A stretch of 50,932 nt of DNA from an uncultured Phocaeicola sp. (lineage in GTDB: Bacteria; Bacteroidota; Bacteroidia; Bacteroidales; Bacteroidaceae). The notes beneath the pieces were generated by a model. That model ran no database searches. It worked only from the letters and a program-made list of their open reading frames with translations, and had not been told where the DNA came from. The stretch's first letter is position 1. Each line of letters starts with the position of its first letter. Location of the stretch: assembly GCA_944320885.1 (NCBI GenBank), contig CALUJE010000021.1:1-50932 (forward strand). The letters are read 5' to 3'. Both the position numbers and the translations under genes were made by a program. Positions 1 through 7,255 of the stretch are shown here, piece after piece.

Positions 1-75
1 CTCATACAAATAGTAAGCCCAATTTCTGCATATCAAGGAGTTGGACTCACTACTTTACGGTTTAGCGGACAGTAA
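1..75 (+). CDS. 3' end of an unidentified CDS entering from the left edge
   Basis: Frame 1 is open from the first base and ends with TAA at 73-75, giving a 24-residue tail that ends in LTTLRFSGQ. The tail is too short to assign a family. It could be the end of a real gene lying outside the window or a chance open frame. Support is only the open frame and the change to very AT-rich, stop-rich DNA immediately after the stop. Confidence 0.3.
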   Translation, partial: LIQIVSPISAYQGVGLTTLRFSGQ

Positions 76-257
76 TATATTTATTTTGAATTTAATTTGT
101 TTTTACTTACTTTTTTTATCAAAAACTCTTGATTTTAGTACACAATATTTATTTCTCATATTTTATACATACTATATATTAACCATTTTTATCCCTTTAA
201 TCCTAAATGTTTGCTCTCTACTATAGAGTAAAAATTATTGTTTTACAATGATTTTAT

Positions 258-1475
258 CTAAAATATATGTTTCAGATCATGTAATATTTTTCTGTTTGCT
301 TTGTCAACTTCTCTTGTTTCGATAGAAGCTAAATAAATTTGTGTGTGAACTTCACTGTCATGTCCAAGTCCTTTACTTATAATAGATAATGGTATATGTT
401 TGTTGTGAGCAATAGTGGCCCAACTGTGTCGGCTTGTATACATGGATAATGGCAGTGGTATGCCTGCCAATACTCCGATTTTTTTGAGTTTTCTGTTAAT
501 CAGCATCATGGCATTTTTGTATTGACGATACTCTGTACCATCTTCTCGTGTGATAATTGGAAGAAGGTATTGAGTAGAAGTAGGATATCTGTTTATAATA
601 ATCTGCATTTCTTTTTCCCAGTGAATACTTAATTGTTGTCCTGTTTTGCATCGTCTGTATATAAGATTTTCTCCTTTGATATCTTTTTTTCGTAAATATG
701 CTAAATCAATAAAAGACATTCCACGAGTATAAAAGCTGAAAATGAAGAGATCTCTTGCCAGTTGTAGAGTAGGATGAGAGGTAAGATCTAATTCTATGAT
801 GCGACGTATATCTTTCATGGAAATGGCTCTTTTGATTGTTTTGTCCACCCCTGTGTATACATGTCTGAAAATGTTTGAGGAAATGTCTGGAGATTGTTCG
901 ATAGCTTGATGATAGATAGATCGTAGGTTTCGTATGTAAAATGATGTTGTATTTCGGCAGTTACCTCTGGATTTTAAAAATGCTTCGTATTCTTCTATTG
1001 TTTCAGGATTTATGTCAGTGAAGTCTATATCTTTTCCTTGACGATATTTTTTAAAACTGTGTAATGCAGCTTCATGATTTTTGGCCGTATTTTTTCTTCC
1101 TAACAACCTGAGTCGTGAAATCTCTTTTTGTGCAAATTCAAAAAACGAATTTTTACATGTCTTATTCTGCTGATAGTAATTTAAAATATCATCAGTGGAA
1201 AAGTTCGTAGAGAAGTTAGAAAGATTCTGAATGATTCTTTTTATAGCTGTTTGTTCTTTTTCTGTTTGTTCAAAAATATGTTTTATTGTTTTATAACGAG
1301 GATGTGTTTTTGGAGGAACAAGAATACATTGAAGTGAGAAATCCCATTCATGACTGAATAGTTGATATTGTGTCCTAAGTATTCGTACGGTTCGTAGATG
1401 AGTTATTTGAAAGTATAGTCTTCCTTTTTTTTCTTGTATTGTAGATGCTCTGAATTTTAATTTACCAGATGTCAT
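258..1475 (-). CDS. Tyrosine-type site-specific recombinase/integrase
   Basis: A 405-residue phage-integrase-family recombinase of the kind common in Bacteroidota. Residues 1-50 resemble the arm-type DNA-binding domain, about 105-215 the SAM-like core-binding domain, and about 220-395 the catalytic domain. Visible catalytic residues are R251 (in YTRGMSF), K277 (in CKTGQ), R349 (in TSRHSW), H372 (in GLGHDS) and Y381 (in QIYLAS). The first His of the classical HxxR box is Tyr346, a substitution I recall in many Bacteroides recombinases. The enzyme should cut and rejoin DNA through a 3'-phosphotyrosine. It may belong to an integrated element extending left of the window, or invert a nearby segment. 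No clear att site or invertible promoter is visible beside it. Low GC compared with neighbours suggests horizontal origin. Confidence 0.9.
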   Translation of the reverse strand: MTSGKLKFRASTIQEKKGRLYFQITHLRTVRILRTQYQLFSHEWDFSLQCILVPPKTHPRYKTIKHIFEQTEKEQTAIKRIIQNLSNFSTNFSTDDILNYYQQNKTCKNSFFEFAQKEISRLRLLGRKNTAKNHEAALHSFKKYRQGKDIDFTDINPETIEEYEAFLKSRGNCRNTTSFYIRNLRSIYHQAIEQSPDISSNIFRHVYTGVDKTIKRAISMKDIRRIIELDLTSHPTLQLARDLFIFSFYTRGMSFIDLAYLRKKDIKGENLIYRRCKTGQQLSIHWEKEMQIIINRYPTSTQYLLPIITREDGTEYRQYKNAMMLINRKLKKIGVLAGIPLPLSMYTSRHSWATIAHNKHIPLSIISKGLGHDSEVHTQIYLASIETREVDKANRKILHDLKHIF

Positions 1476-1521
1476 TGTTCCTAGGATTTTATAAATGGTT
1501 AAAAACTTTTGTATTGTTTAT

Positions 1522-1540
1522 ATCCATTAGTATAATGGAT
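1522..1540. promoter_or_regulatory. Perfect palindrome upstream of the recombinase
   Basis: ATCCATTA and TAATGGAT flank a 3-base centre, forming a perfect 8-bp inverted repeat 46 bases before the recombinase start codon. ATCCATTAGA recurs about 60 bp further upstream (near 1582-1591). It may be an operator or a recombinase-binding site; nothing proves either. The rest of the 318-bp gap 1476-1793 is AT-rich, apart from the hairpin repeats at 1711-1792. Confidence 0.35.
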
Positions 1541-1710
1541 CAACTTTAAAGCTATATACAAAAGGAGATCTCTCGAAAAAAAATCCATTAGATTGTGCTA
1601 TCTTTTTTAGTTTTAACAAATATTAGAAATGCATGCAAAAAATAAGAGTGTATTGAATAAAAATAAATGTGATTAAGGTTCTGTAATTCAATAGTATATT
1701 AAATAAGAAA

Positions 1711-1792
1711 AAAGCACGCGTGCTTTCATGAGAAAGGACTCGTGCTTACAGTTAAAAGGACGTGTACTTTTTCAAAAAGCACACGTCCTTTT
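1711..1792. repeat. Hairpin repeat cluster, AAAGGACGTGT family (copy 1)
   Basis: It contains the perfect palindrome AAAGCACGCGTGCTTT at 1711-1726, a half unit around 1735-1747, and a 19-base arm hairpin at 1754-1792 whose arms differ by one base. The same units recur at 48465-48551. Its position, abutting the stop codon of the flavoprotein gene, suits transcription termination. Confidence 0.75.
1754..1792 (-). terminator. Terminator-like hairpin after the sulfur-transfer flavoprotein gene
   Basis: Arms 1754-1772 and 1774-1792 are complementary except for one A/G position. On the minus strand the stem is followed by TTTTAAC. It lies directly after the TAA stop at 1794-1796. It may end transcription from both sides, separating this operon from the recombinase. 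Confidence 0.6.
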
Positions 1793-1793
1793 T

Positions 1794-4265
1794 TTAGATA
1801 AACAAGTTCAGATTTGATTCTTCTGCTTTTTCCAGATAGGTAGCTACTCCTCCGAGACTGACGTTATCCATGAGCTCCTCCTTTTTGACCCCCATAACGT
1901 CCATACTCATGGTACAGGCAATCATTTCAATATTGTTTTTTACGGCCTGATTGATGAGGCTTTCCAGACTGTCTATTTTCTTTCTGTTCATAATCATTCT
2001 CATCATACGGCTTCCCATTCCTCCCATATTGAGTTTTGAAAGCGCAAGTTTTTTACTGCTTGATGGAAGCATAAATCCAAACATCTTGCCGAAGAAATCT
2101 TTTGAAACTGCCGGCTTGTCGCTTTTCTTGATGACATTGAGTCCCCAAAATGTGAAAAACATGGTAACTTTCTTTCCCATAGCTGCTGCTCCGTTGGCTA
2201 TAACGAATGAAGCCAGAGCTTTATCTAAATCATCGCTGAAAACAATAATCGTTTTTTGCTCGGATGATTTTACCGGAACATTGCCGGGATTCTCTGCATT
2301 ACTTTTTGTCTTTTCAATTAATGCAGTGATTACTCCATTTTTGTTCTCTTTTTGGATAAGTTGTGCGCCGGTAACCTTACACCATGATGCAACGTCTTTT
2401 CCAAAAGCCTGATCTGTAGCAGATATTGAAAGGACATCTCCTTCGCTGAGTTCTGCATAATGTTTCTTTAATTGCATGATAGGGCCGGGGCACATAAGTC
2501 CGCATGCATCTACTTTCAGAATATTTTTTGCAGAAACATTCTGGCATTTGTTGTTATCGGCATCTCCACTTTCGGTTGTTGCGAGGCAGCAACTGTTTTC
2601 CATAGAACTGTTTTCTATTGTTTTTGCTGCGGCACACCATGTCTTGTATCCTCCAGAGAGATTGTATACCTTGGTAAATCCATTTTGTACAAGTATGCGA
2701 TATGCCAGATATCCCCGTAATCCGACAGCACATGTTACAATTATTTTTTTGTCTTTGGGCAGTTCGTTCAAATGTTCACGCAGTTCGTCAACGGGAATAT
2801 TGATAAATCCGGGGATGCTTCCCAGGCTGAATTCATCAGCTGTGCGGACATCTATTTTTACGGTATCATTATCAAGTTTAGCAATATCCCGCCATGTGAC
2901 AATCTGTACGCGTTTGTTCAGAATGTTTTCTGCTACAAGACCTGCCATGTTTACCGGATCTTTTGCTGAAGAGTAGGGGGGAGCATAAGCATGTTCCAGC
3001 TCCATCAAATCATAGATGCTGCCATTGCGCTGAATAATTTGCGACATCATTTCTATGCGTTTGTCTACTCCTTCAAATCCTACAATCTGTGCGCCGAACA
3101 GTTTTCCGTCATGAGGTGAAAATAATATTTTTATCGACATGGGAATAGCATTAGGATAGTATCCGGCATGTGAACTTCCGTGTGTCCAGGAAGAAACGTA
3201 TTCAATACCTTCTTTCTTCAATAATTTGGCATTAGCTCCTGTCGCTGCTACGGTAAGGGCACATATCTTGGCAATTGAAGTTCCGATGGTTCCATTGTAG
3301 GTTTCGCGATTTCCCAATATAATATTGTTTGCAACGATACGTCCTTGTTTGTTGGCCGGTCCGGCAAGAGGAATCAGTGCAGGCTTTTTGGTAACGTAAT
3401 TTATTATTTCAGTTGCGTCACCCAAGGCGTAAATAGATTCGTCCGATGTCTGCATGTATTGATTTACATGTATGCCTCCAGTTTGTCCGAGTTCAAGTCC
3501 GCATTCTTTGGCGAGTTTGGTTTCAGGACGTACACCAATACTCAGAATTACAATGTCTGAATAAATTTCATTGCCGTCGTTCAAATGTACGATAACTTGA
3601 TTATCAGCTTCAGAAAAACGTGTCACACCATTTTTCAGATGGAGAGAAATACCTTCTTCAATAAGATGATGGTGCACGATAGAGGCCATTGAATAGTCGA
3701 TAGGAGCCATTACCTGATCACTCATTTCCACAATATGTACCTCTATTCCTTGATGGTGCAGATTTTCTGCCATTTCCAAACCGATAAATCCACCACCTAC
3801 TAAGACTGCTTTTTTGACATTGTTTTTATGTATATGCTGTTTGATTGTGTCTGTATCCGGCACATTGCGTAATGTTAATATACGGGAGTTTTCAACGCCT
3901 TCAATTCTTGGTCGGAGAGGTTCCGCACCAGGTGAAAGTACCAGTTTGTCGTATGTTTCCGTATATGTGCGGTCTGAAGCCAGATTGTGAACTGTTACGT
4001 TCTTGGCTTTTCGGTCAATGGCTGTTACTTCTTGCTCTGTGCGGATATCTATTCTGAAGCGGTCTGTAAATCCTTTGACCGTTTGTACAAACAGTTTTTC
4101 TCTTTCTTCAATAACACCGCCTATATAATAAGGTAAACCACAGTTGGCATATGATACATACTTTCCTCTTTCAAAAAGAATGATTTCTGCTTTTTCATCC
4201 AGTCTGCGTAAGCGTGCAGCAACAGTTGCTCCACCGGCAACTCCTCCAATGATAAGATATTTCAT
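1794..4265 (-). CDS. CoA-disulfide-reductase-like flavoprotein fused to rhodanese, TusA and DsrE-like domains
   Basis: An 823-residue four-module cytoplasmic protein. Residues 1-450 are a class II pyridine-nucleotide disulfide reductase with an FAD-binding N terminus (GGVAGGATVAARLRR), the single redox Cys42 (SYANCGLPYY), an NAD(P)H-binding GGGFIGLEMAE near 157-167 and an FAD motif ALGDATE near 280. Residues 460-550 are a rhodanese with Cys512 (VTCAVGLRG). Residues 583-652 are a TusA-like module with CGLMCPGP (Cys588, Cys592). Residues 670-823 are a DsrE/F-like domain with Cys784. Known family members reduce CoA disulfides or persulfides; the added modules are sulfur carriers, so sulfur could be relayed between Cys residues in one chain. 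It lies 63 bp after a MarR gene on the same strand and is probably co-transcribed and controlled by it. The exact substrate is not known. Confidence 0.9.
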   Translation of the reverse strand: MKYLIIGGVAGGATVAARLRRLDEKAEIILFERGKYVSYANCGLPYYIGGVIEEREKLFVQTVKGFTDRFRIDIRTEQEVTAIDRKAKNVTVHNLASDRTYTETYDKLVLSPGAEPLRPRIEGVENSRILTLRNVPDTDTIKQHIHKNNVKKAVLVGGGFIGLEMAENLHHQGIEVHIVEMSDQVMAPIDYSMASIVHHHLIEEGISLHLKNGVTRFSEADNQVIVHLNDGNEIYSDIVILSIGVRPETKLAKECGLELGQTGGIHVNQYMQTSDESIYALGDATEIINYVTKKPALIPLAGPANKQGRIVANNIILGNRETYNGTIGTSIAKICALTVAATGANAKLLKKEGIEYVSSWTHGSSHAGYYPNAIPMSIKILFSPHDGKLFGAQIVGFEGVDKRIEMMSQIIQRNGSIYDLMELEHAYAPPYSSAKDPVNMAGLVAENILNKRVQIVTWRDIAKLDNDTVKIDVRTADEFSLGSIPGFINIPVDELREHLNELPKDKKIIVTCAVGLRGYLAYRILVQNGFTKVYNLSGGYKTWCAAAKTIENSSMENSCCLATTESGDADNNKCQNVSAKNILKVDACGLMCPGPIMQLKKHYAELSEGDVLSISATDQAFGKDVASWCKVTGAQLIQKENKNGVITALIEKTKSNAENPGNVPVKSSEQKTIIVFSDDLDKALASFVIANGAAAMGKKVTMFFTFWGLNVIKKSDKPAVSKDFFGKMFGFMLPSSSKKLALSKLNMGGMGSRMMRMIMNRKKIDSLESLINQAVKNNIEMIACTMSMDVMGVKKEELMDNVSLGGVATYLEKAEESNLNLFI

Positions 4266-4328
4266 AACTGATATTATTTTTAATATTAATAATTGCTACT
4301 GGGAAATATTTGGGGAAATAAAAAGGGA

Positions 4329-4694
4329 TTATTCCCCTTTTATACATTTGCTGAGTTCACGGAAGAATTCTTCAAATCCAAGCTCTTTTTGTTTCATGAA
4401 CTCAATTTGCTGTTTCCCTTCTTTGGTTAGTGAAAATAACATCTGGCGTTTGTCGTTTGGATTAATAAGTCTTTGGATAAGATGCTTATTTTCAACGGAT
4501 GTTATTACTTTTGATATTCTGGAGTTAGAAAGACCTATATATTCGCTTATTGCTCCTGCTGTTTTTGCTTCTCCGTCTTTCAGGCAGCATAGTATCATGG
4601 CTTCATTAATAGTCATATCATTACTCTCTGAAAAAGTCTTTTCAAATTGGTAGAGTATTTTATATATGTCTTTAATAACACAGATTGGTTCCAT
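4329..4694 (-). CDS. MarR-family transcriptional regulator
   Basis: A 121-residue winged-helix protein with MarR architecture: a helix-rich N terminus, the helix-turn-helix around residues 40-68 (AGAISEYIGLSNSRISKVIT) and a wing containing NPNDKRQMLFSLTKEG near 78-93. MarR proteins bind palindromes as dimers and often sense oxidants or small ligands. This one precedes the sulfur-transfer flavoprotein gene and shares its strand, with a good promoter at 4720-4749 and a perfect 15-bp inverted repeat over it. Autorepression and control of the flavoprotein are therefore likely, by inference. No conserved sensing cysteine pair is obvious. Confidence 0.88.
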   Translation of the reverse strand: MEPICVIKDIYKILYQFEKTFSESNDMTINEAMILCCLKDGEAKTAGAISEYIGLSNSRISKVITSVENKHLIQRLINPNDKRQMLFSLTKEGKQQIEFMKQKELGFEEFFRELSKCIKGE

Positions 4695-4719
4695 AGATTC
4701 TTTTTATTGATTACACCTG

Positions 4720-4749
4720 CAAAGATATATAAAATTTTGGGATAGCAAT
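4720..4749 (-). promoter_or_regulatory. Bacteroidota promoter for the MarR-flavoprotein operon
   Basis: On the minus strand the -7 box TATCTTTG (4720-4727, an exact TAnnTTTG) and an ATTG -33 box (4746-4749) are separated by 18 bp. The start codon is about 25 bp downstream. Confidence 0.7.
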
Positions 4750-4777
4750 ATTTTCTACTAAGAAATATTGCTATCCC
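4739..4777. promoter_or_regulatory. 15-bp perfect inverted repeat over the MarR promoter (operator or terminator)
   Basis: GGGATAGCAATATTT at 4739-4753 and its exact complement at 4763-4777 flank a 9-base loop. The left arm covers the -33 box of the MarR promoter, as an autoregulator operator would. It also lies 44 bp past the stop of the upstream gene, so it could terminate that transcript, though no U-run follows on the minus strand. Confidence 0.6.
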
Positions 4778-4820
4778 TCTTGTTTTTTCTTGGACTCTGT
4801 TCTATGAACGAGCCATGGGG

Positions 4821-5357
4821 TTATTTTGTGATAATATGGGTAACATATTGTTGAAAAGCCTGTGCTTTTTCATTATTAAAATAATGTATGGAAGTGACAG
4901 GTGCAAATAAATATGACTGATATGAGAATAGTTGTACTCCTGCAAAGTTTCCGTCTTCAGACATTAAGACATCCATTCGTACATTACCGTTGTGTATGGA
5001 TTCTAATTTGTTTTCTGTAAAAGAACCGCTTTCAATATCCCGTTGTAATGAAACCAGGTTTTTCATATCAAAAAACAATGTTTTCTTGATGATTTTACTG
5101 TTTGTTTTCGTGTATACAAATTCTTTGCTTTTGTTCATCAGACGGAAACATCCATATCCGATAATCAGTAATCCGATAATAAATACAGTCAGAAATATGG
5201 ATGTCTGTGTATCTTTATACGGAAGTCCGATAAGGCAGGCACATAAACCGGCAATAAGCAGCAATAATGCGATGATGGTTTGTTTAGAGTTGGTTCTTTT
5301 TATAATTTCGTTATGGTTTACATTAAATAATGTAGCGTCGTTGTTATATGAGTTCAT
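4821..5357 (-). CDS. Small membrane protein of unknown function, two TM segments
   Basis: A 178-residue protein that I do not recognise. A polar N terminus of about 25 residues is followed by two close hydrophobic helices, near 28-46 and 53-71, with a short PYKDTQTS turn between them. A soluble domain of about 105 residues follows. The layout suggests an inner-membrane anchored domain on one face of the membrane. It stands alone between the MarR operon and an unknown small secreted protein. No catalytic motif is visible. Confidence 0.7.
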   Translation of the reverse strand: MNSYNNDATLFNVNHNEIIKRTNSKQTIIALLLLIAGLCACLIGLPYKDTQTSIFLTVFIIGLLIIGYGCFRLMNKSKEFVYTKTNSKIIKKTLFFDMKNLVSLQRDIESGSFTENKLESIHNGNVRMDVLMSEDGNFAGVQLFSYQSYLFAPVTSIHYFNNEKAQAFQQYVTHIITK

Positions 5358-5484
5358 AATTATTTAGCAGTTTAAATTAATACAATTGGTTTAATGCCGT
5401 GATGGATATATATCTTGGCATGATAAATTGCTTTCTGTTTTACAGCAACAGAAAGACTTGTTTCTTTGGATTATGTATGTTCTG

Positions 5485-5913
5485 CTAAATAAGAATGCGC
5501 CTCATGGCGTAGATGTAATACTCGCTACAAGGCTTTCCGGAACTGAAAAAATGGGAGTTATTAAATAAAATATATTGAGAGATAGCGAGTTGATGCTTAT
5601 ATGAAGCCTGATTGATAATACACTTCTTCATATGCTGCGCAATACTTTCTACAAAGCGTTGCTGATTTTGCAACCATTGGGTGCGGAATGCATGGAATGA
5701 TGTATTGAAATCAATTCTGGCTTCTTTATATATATGTGTTAATGCCGATGATAAAAACCGGCAATCTTGCTGTTTATGGGTAGCTGTATCTTCTTGCTGA
5801 TATATGCAAACAGTCTGTTCTGGTTGGGTATTTGTTTCCAAAACCTGACCAGTATAAATCTTGTTTGCAACAAGAAAGATTATTAGGATAATGATAAAAT
5901 GTAAATACTTCAT
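5485..5913 (-). CDS. Small exported or anchored protein of unknown function
   Basis: With the ATG at 5911-5913 this is a 142-residue protein starting MKYLHFIIILIIFLVANK, a signal peptide or N-terminal anchor. The frame is open further upstream (to 6039), but a full promoter sits inside that extension, so the shorter start is preferred. The rest is helical and polar, with several cysteines (in VCIYQQ, DCRFLS, KKCIIN, KPCSEY) that could form disulfides in the periplasm. I do not recognise the family. Confidence 0.6.
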   Translation of the reverse strand: MKYLHFIIILIIFLVANKIYTGQVLETNTQPEQTVCIYQQEDTATHKQQDCRFLSSALTHIYKEARIDFNTSFHAFRTQWLQNQQRFVESIAQHMKKCIINQASYKHQLAISQYILFNNSHFFSSGKPCSEYYIYAMRRILI

Positions 5914-5930
5914 ATTTATAAACAGCGTCG

Positions 5931-5962
5931 CAAAGGTATGTAGAGATAGTGAACTATCCAAA
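5931..5962 (-). promoter_or_regulatory. Consensus promoter with an internal palindrome
   Basis: On the minus strand TTTG (5959-5962), a 20-bp spacer and TACCTTTG (5931-5938) match the Bacteroidota promoter. Between the boxes GATAGT and ACTATC (5945-5950, 5953-5958) form a perfect 6-bp inverted repeat, a possible operator. The start codon is 18 bp downstream of the -7 box. Confidence 0.7.
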
Positions 5963-6085
5963 TATTCGTTCAGTTTTGTAGCTTTCTGGCTTGTTCTTGT
6001 GTGAAAAGGAAATCTTTTTTTATATATGCATGCATACAATTTATAATCTCGATTACACTTCAGAGGTGTTTTTCTGAAAATTCAT

Positions 6086-6093
6086 TAGTTTTG
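6086..6093 (+). promoter_or_regulatory. -7 box of the macro/nucleosidase/helicase operon
   Basis: TAGTTTTG is an exact TAnnTTTG. The start site would be near 6100, which favours the ATG at 6121, preceded by a Shine-Dalgarno-like AGAGGAA. There is no clear TTTG about 20 bp upstream. Confidence 0.5.
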
Positions 6094-6120
6094 CAGAAAC
6101 TCAAAATGATTAAGAGGAAA

Positions 6121-6654
6121 ATGAAGATAGAAACAAACCATTCACAAACAATAAGTGCGGTGTTGGGAGATATAACGACCTTATCTGTTGATGCCATTGT
6201 AAATGCTGCCAATAATTCTCTTTTGGGAGGAGGTGGAGTAGACGGAGCTATTCATCGCGCAGCCGGTCCGGAGCTTCTTGCAGAATGCAGAACGTTGAAC
6301 GGATGCAAGACCGGAGAAGCTAAATTAACTTCAGGCTACCATTTGCCTGCCAAGTATGTGATACATACGGTGGGTCCCCGTTATTTTGGTCCGGAAGAAA
6401 ACAAACCGCAATTGCTGGCTTCATGTTATCGCAATTCACTACGTCTGGCTTCATTACATCATATTGCTTCCATCGCTTTTCCGTCAATAAGTACGGGAGT
6501 GTATCATTATCCGCTGACAGAGGCTGTTCCAATAGCTGTTCGGGAAGTTTTGTCGGGACTGGAAGAGTATCCGGATATTAAAGAAGTGATATTTGTCTGC
6601 TTTAACAAAGAAGTATTAGACTGTTACGAAAAGGAGTTGTGTAAATTGAAGTAA
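6121..6654 (+). CDS. Macro-domain ADP-ribose (O-acetyl-ADP-ribose) hydrolase
   Basis: A 177-residue stand-alone macrodomain. Diagnostic motifs are GDITTLSVDAIVNAANNSLL followed by GGGGVDGAIHRAAG (roughly residues 17-52), TGEAKLTSGYHLP, VIHTVGPRY and the phosphate loop FPSISTGVYHYP. These match the MacroD/YmdB-like class, which removes acetyl from O-acetyl-ADP-ribose or mono-ADP-ribose from Asp/Glu or nucleic acid ends. ATG 6121 is chosen over ATG 6106 because of the AGAGGAA just upstream and the -7 box at 6086-6093. It is the first gene of a three-gene operon with a nucleosidase 24 bp downstream and a DEAD-box helicase. Confidence 0.92.
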   Translation: MKIETNHSQTISAVLGDITTLSVDAIVNAANNSLLGGGGVDGAIHRAAGPELLAECRTLNGCKTGEAKLTSGYHLPAKYVIHTVGPRYFGPEENKPQLLASCYRNSLRLASLHHIASIAFPSISTGVYHYPLTEAVPIAVREVLSGLEEYPDIKEVIFVCFNKEVLDCYEKELCKLK

Positions 6655-6678
6655 AAAACAGAATAAGGAAAAGTTATA

Positions 6679-7251
6679 ATGAAAGTTTTGATAACTCAGG
6701 CTTTGCCTGAAGAATGTACGGAGATAGTACTTCCGGATGCGGAAATCCGACGTGTATATACATCTATTGGTAAGGTTATGGCTTCGTATCGTTTGTCTGA
6801 AGCCATTTTTCACTATAATCCGGATATTGTTCTGAATGTAGGAACGGCCGGAACTTTATCGCATCAGGTAGGAGATATCATATTGTGTACGGAGTTTATC
6901 GATCGCGATATGCAGCGTATAAAGCATTTGGGAATAGATTATAAGGTTTCCATGGATACTGTTCCGGATAAAACACCGTGGAACTGGAACACCTGTCTGA
7001 GGGGGATCTGTAATACAGGCGATAGTTTTGTTACGGAACCGGAAGCATTGGAAGGAGATGCTGTAGATATGGAAGCTTATGCCCAGGCTCTTGTCTGCAA
7101 GGAAAGGAACATTCCATTTATGTCCGTGAAATATATTACAGATATAATAGGACAGAATTCTGTAAAGCACTGGCAGGAAAAACTGGCTGAAGCTGATAAG
7201 GCTTTGTGTCATTATTTTCAATCGATAACCCTAAAAAATAAAGAGCTTTGA
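6679..7251 (+). CDS. Nucleosidase of the PNP/UDP phosphorylase (MTA/SAH nucleosidase-like) family
   Basis: A 190-residue protein, shorter than the roughly 230 residues usual for MTA/SAH nucleosidases. It has the family core: VLNVGTAGTLS (51-61), VGDII, the ribose/base-binding AVDMEAYA (128-135) and the catalytic Asp155 in VKYITDIIG. It probably hydrolyses the N-glycosidic bond of a purine nucleoside or a related compound; the substrate cannot be read from sequence. It is flanked tightly by a macrodomain gene (24 bp) and a helicase gene (4 bp), so it is co-expressed with ADP-ribose and RNA metabolism. Confidence 0.85.
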   Translation: MKVLITQALPEECTEIVLPDAEIRRVYTSIGKVMASYRLSEAIFHYNPDIVLNVGTAGTLSHQVGDIILCTEFIDRDMQRIKHLGIDYKVSMDTVPDKTPWNWNTCLRGICNTGDSFVTEPEALEGDAVDMEAYAQALVCKERNIPFMSVKYITDIIGQNSVKHWQEKLAEADKALCHYFQSITLKNKEL

Positions 7252-7255
7252 CTAT

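Noticed and set aside
41..226. TTG-started 61-residue hydrophobic open frame
   Set aside because: Very AT-rich, non-ATG start, no promoter or ribosome-binding signal; amino-acid composition reflects base composition.
1476..1793. Invertible promoter beside the tyrosine recombinase
   Set aside because: No pair of matching inverted repeats flanking a promoter was found in this gap; only small palindromes and the dispersed hairpin cluster.
6001..6120. Longer N terminus for the macrodomain protein
   Set aside because: The promoter box at 6086-6093 lies inside, and the macrodomain starts directly after ATG 6121.
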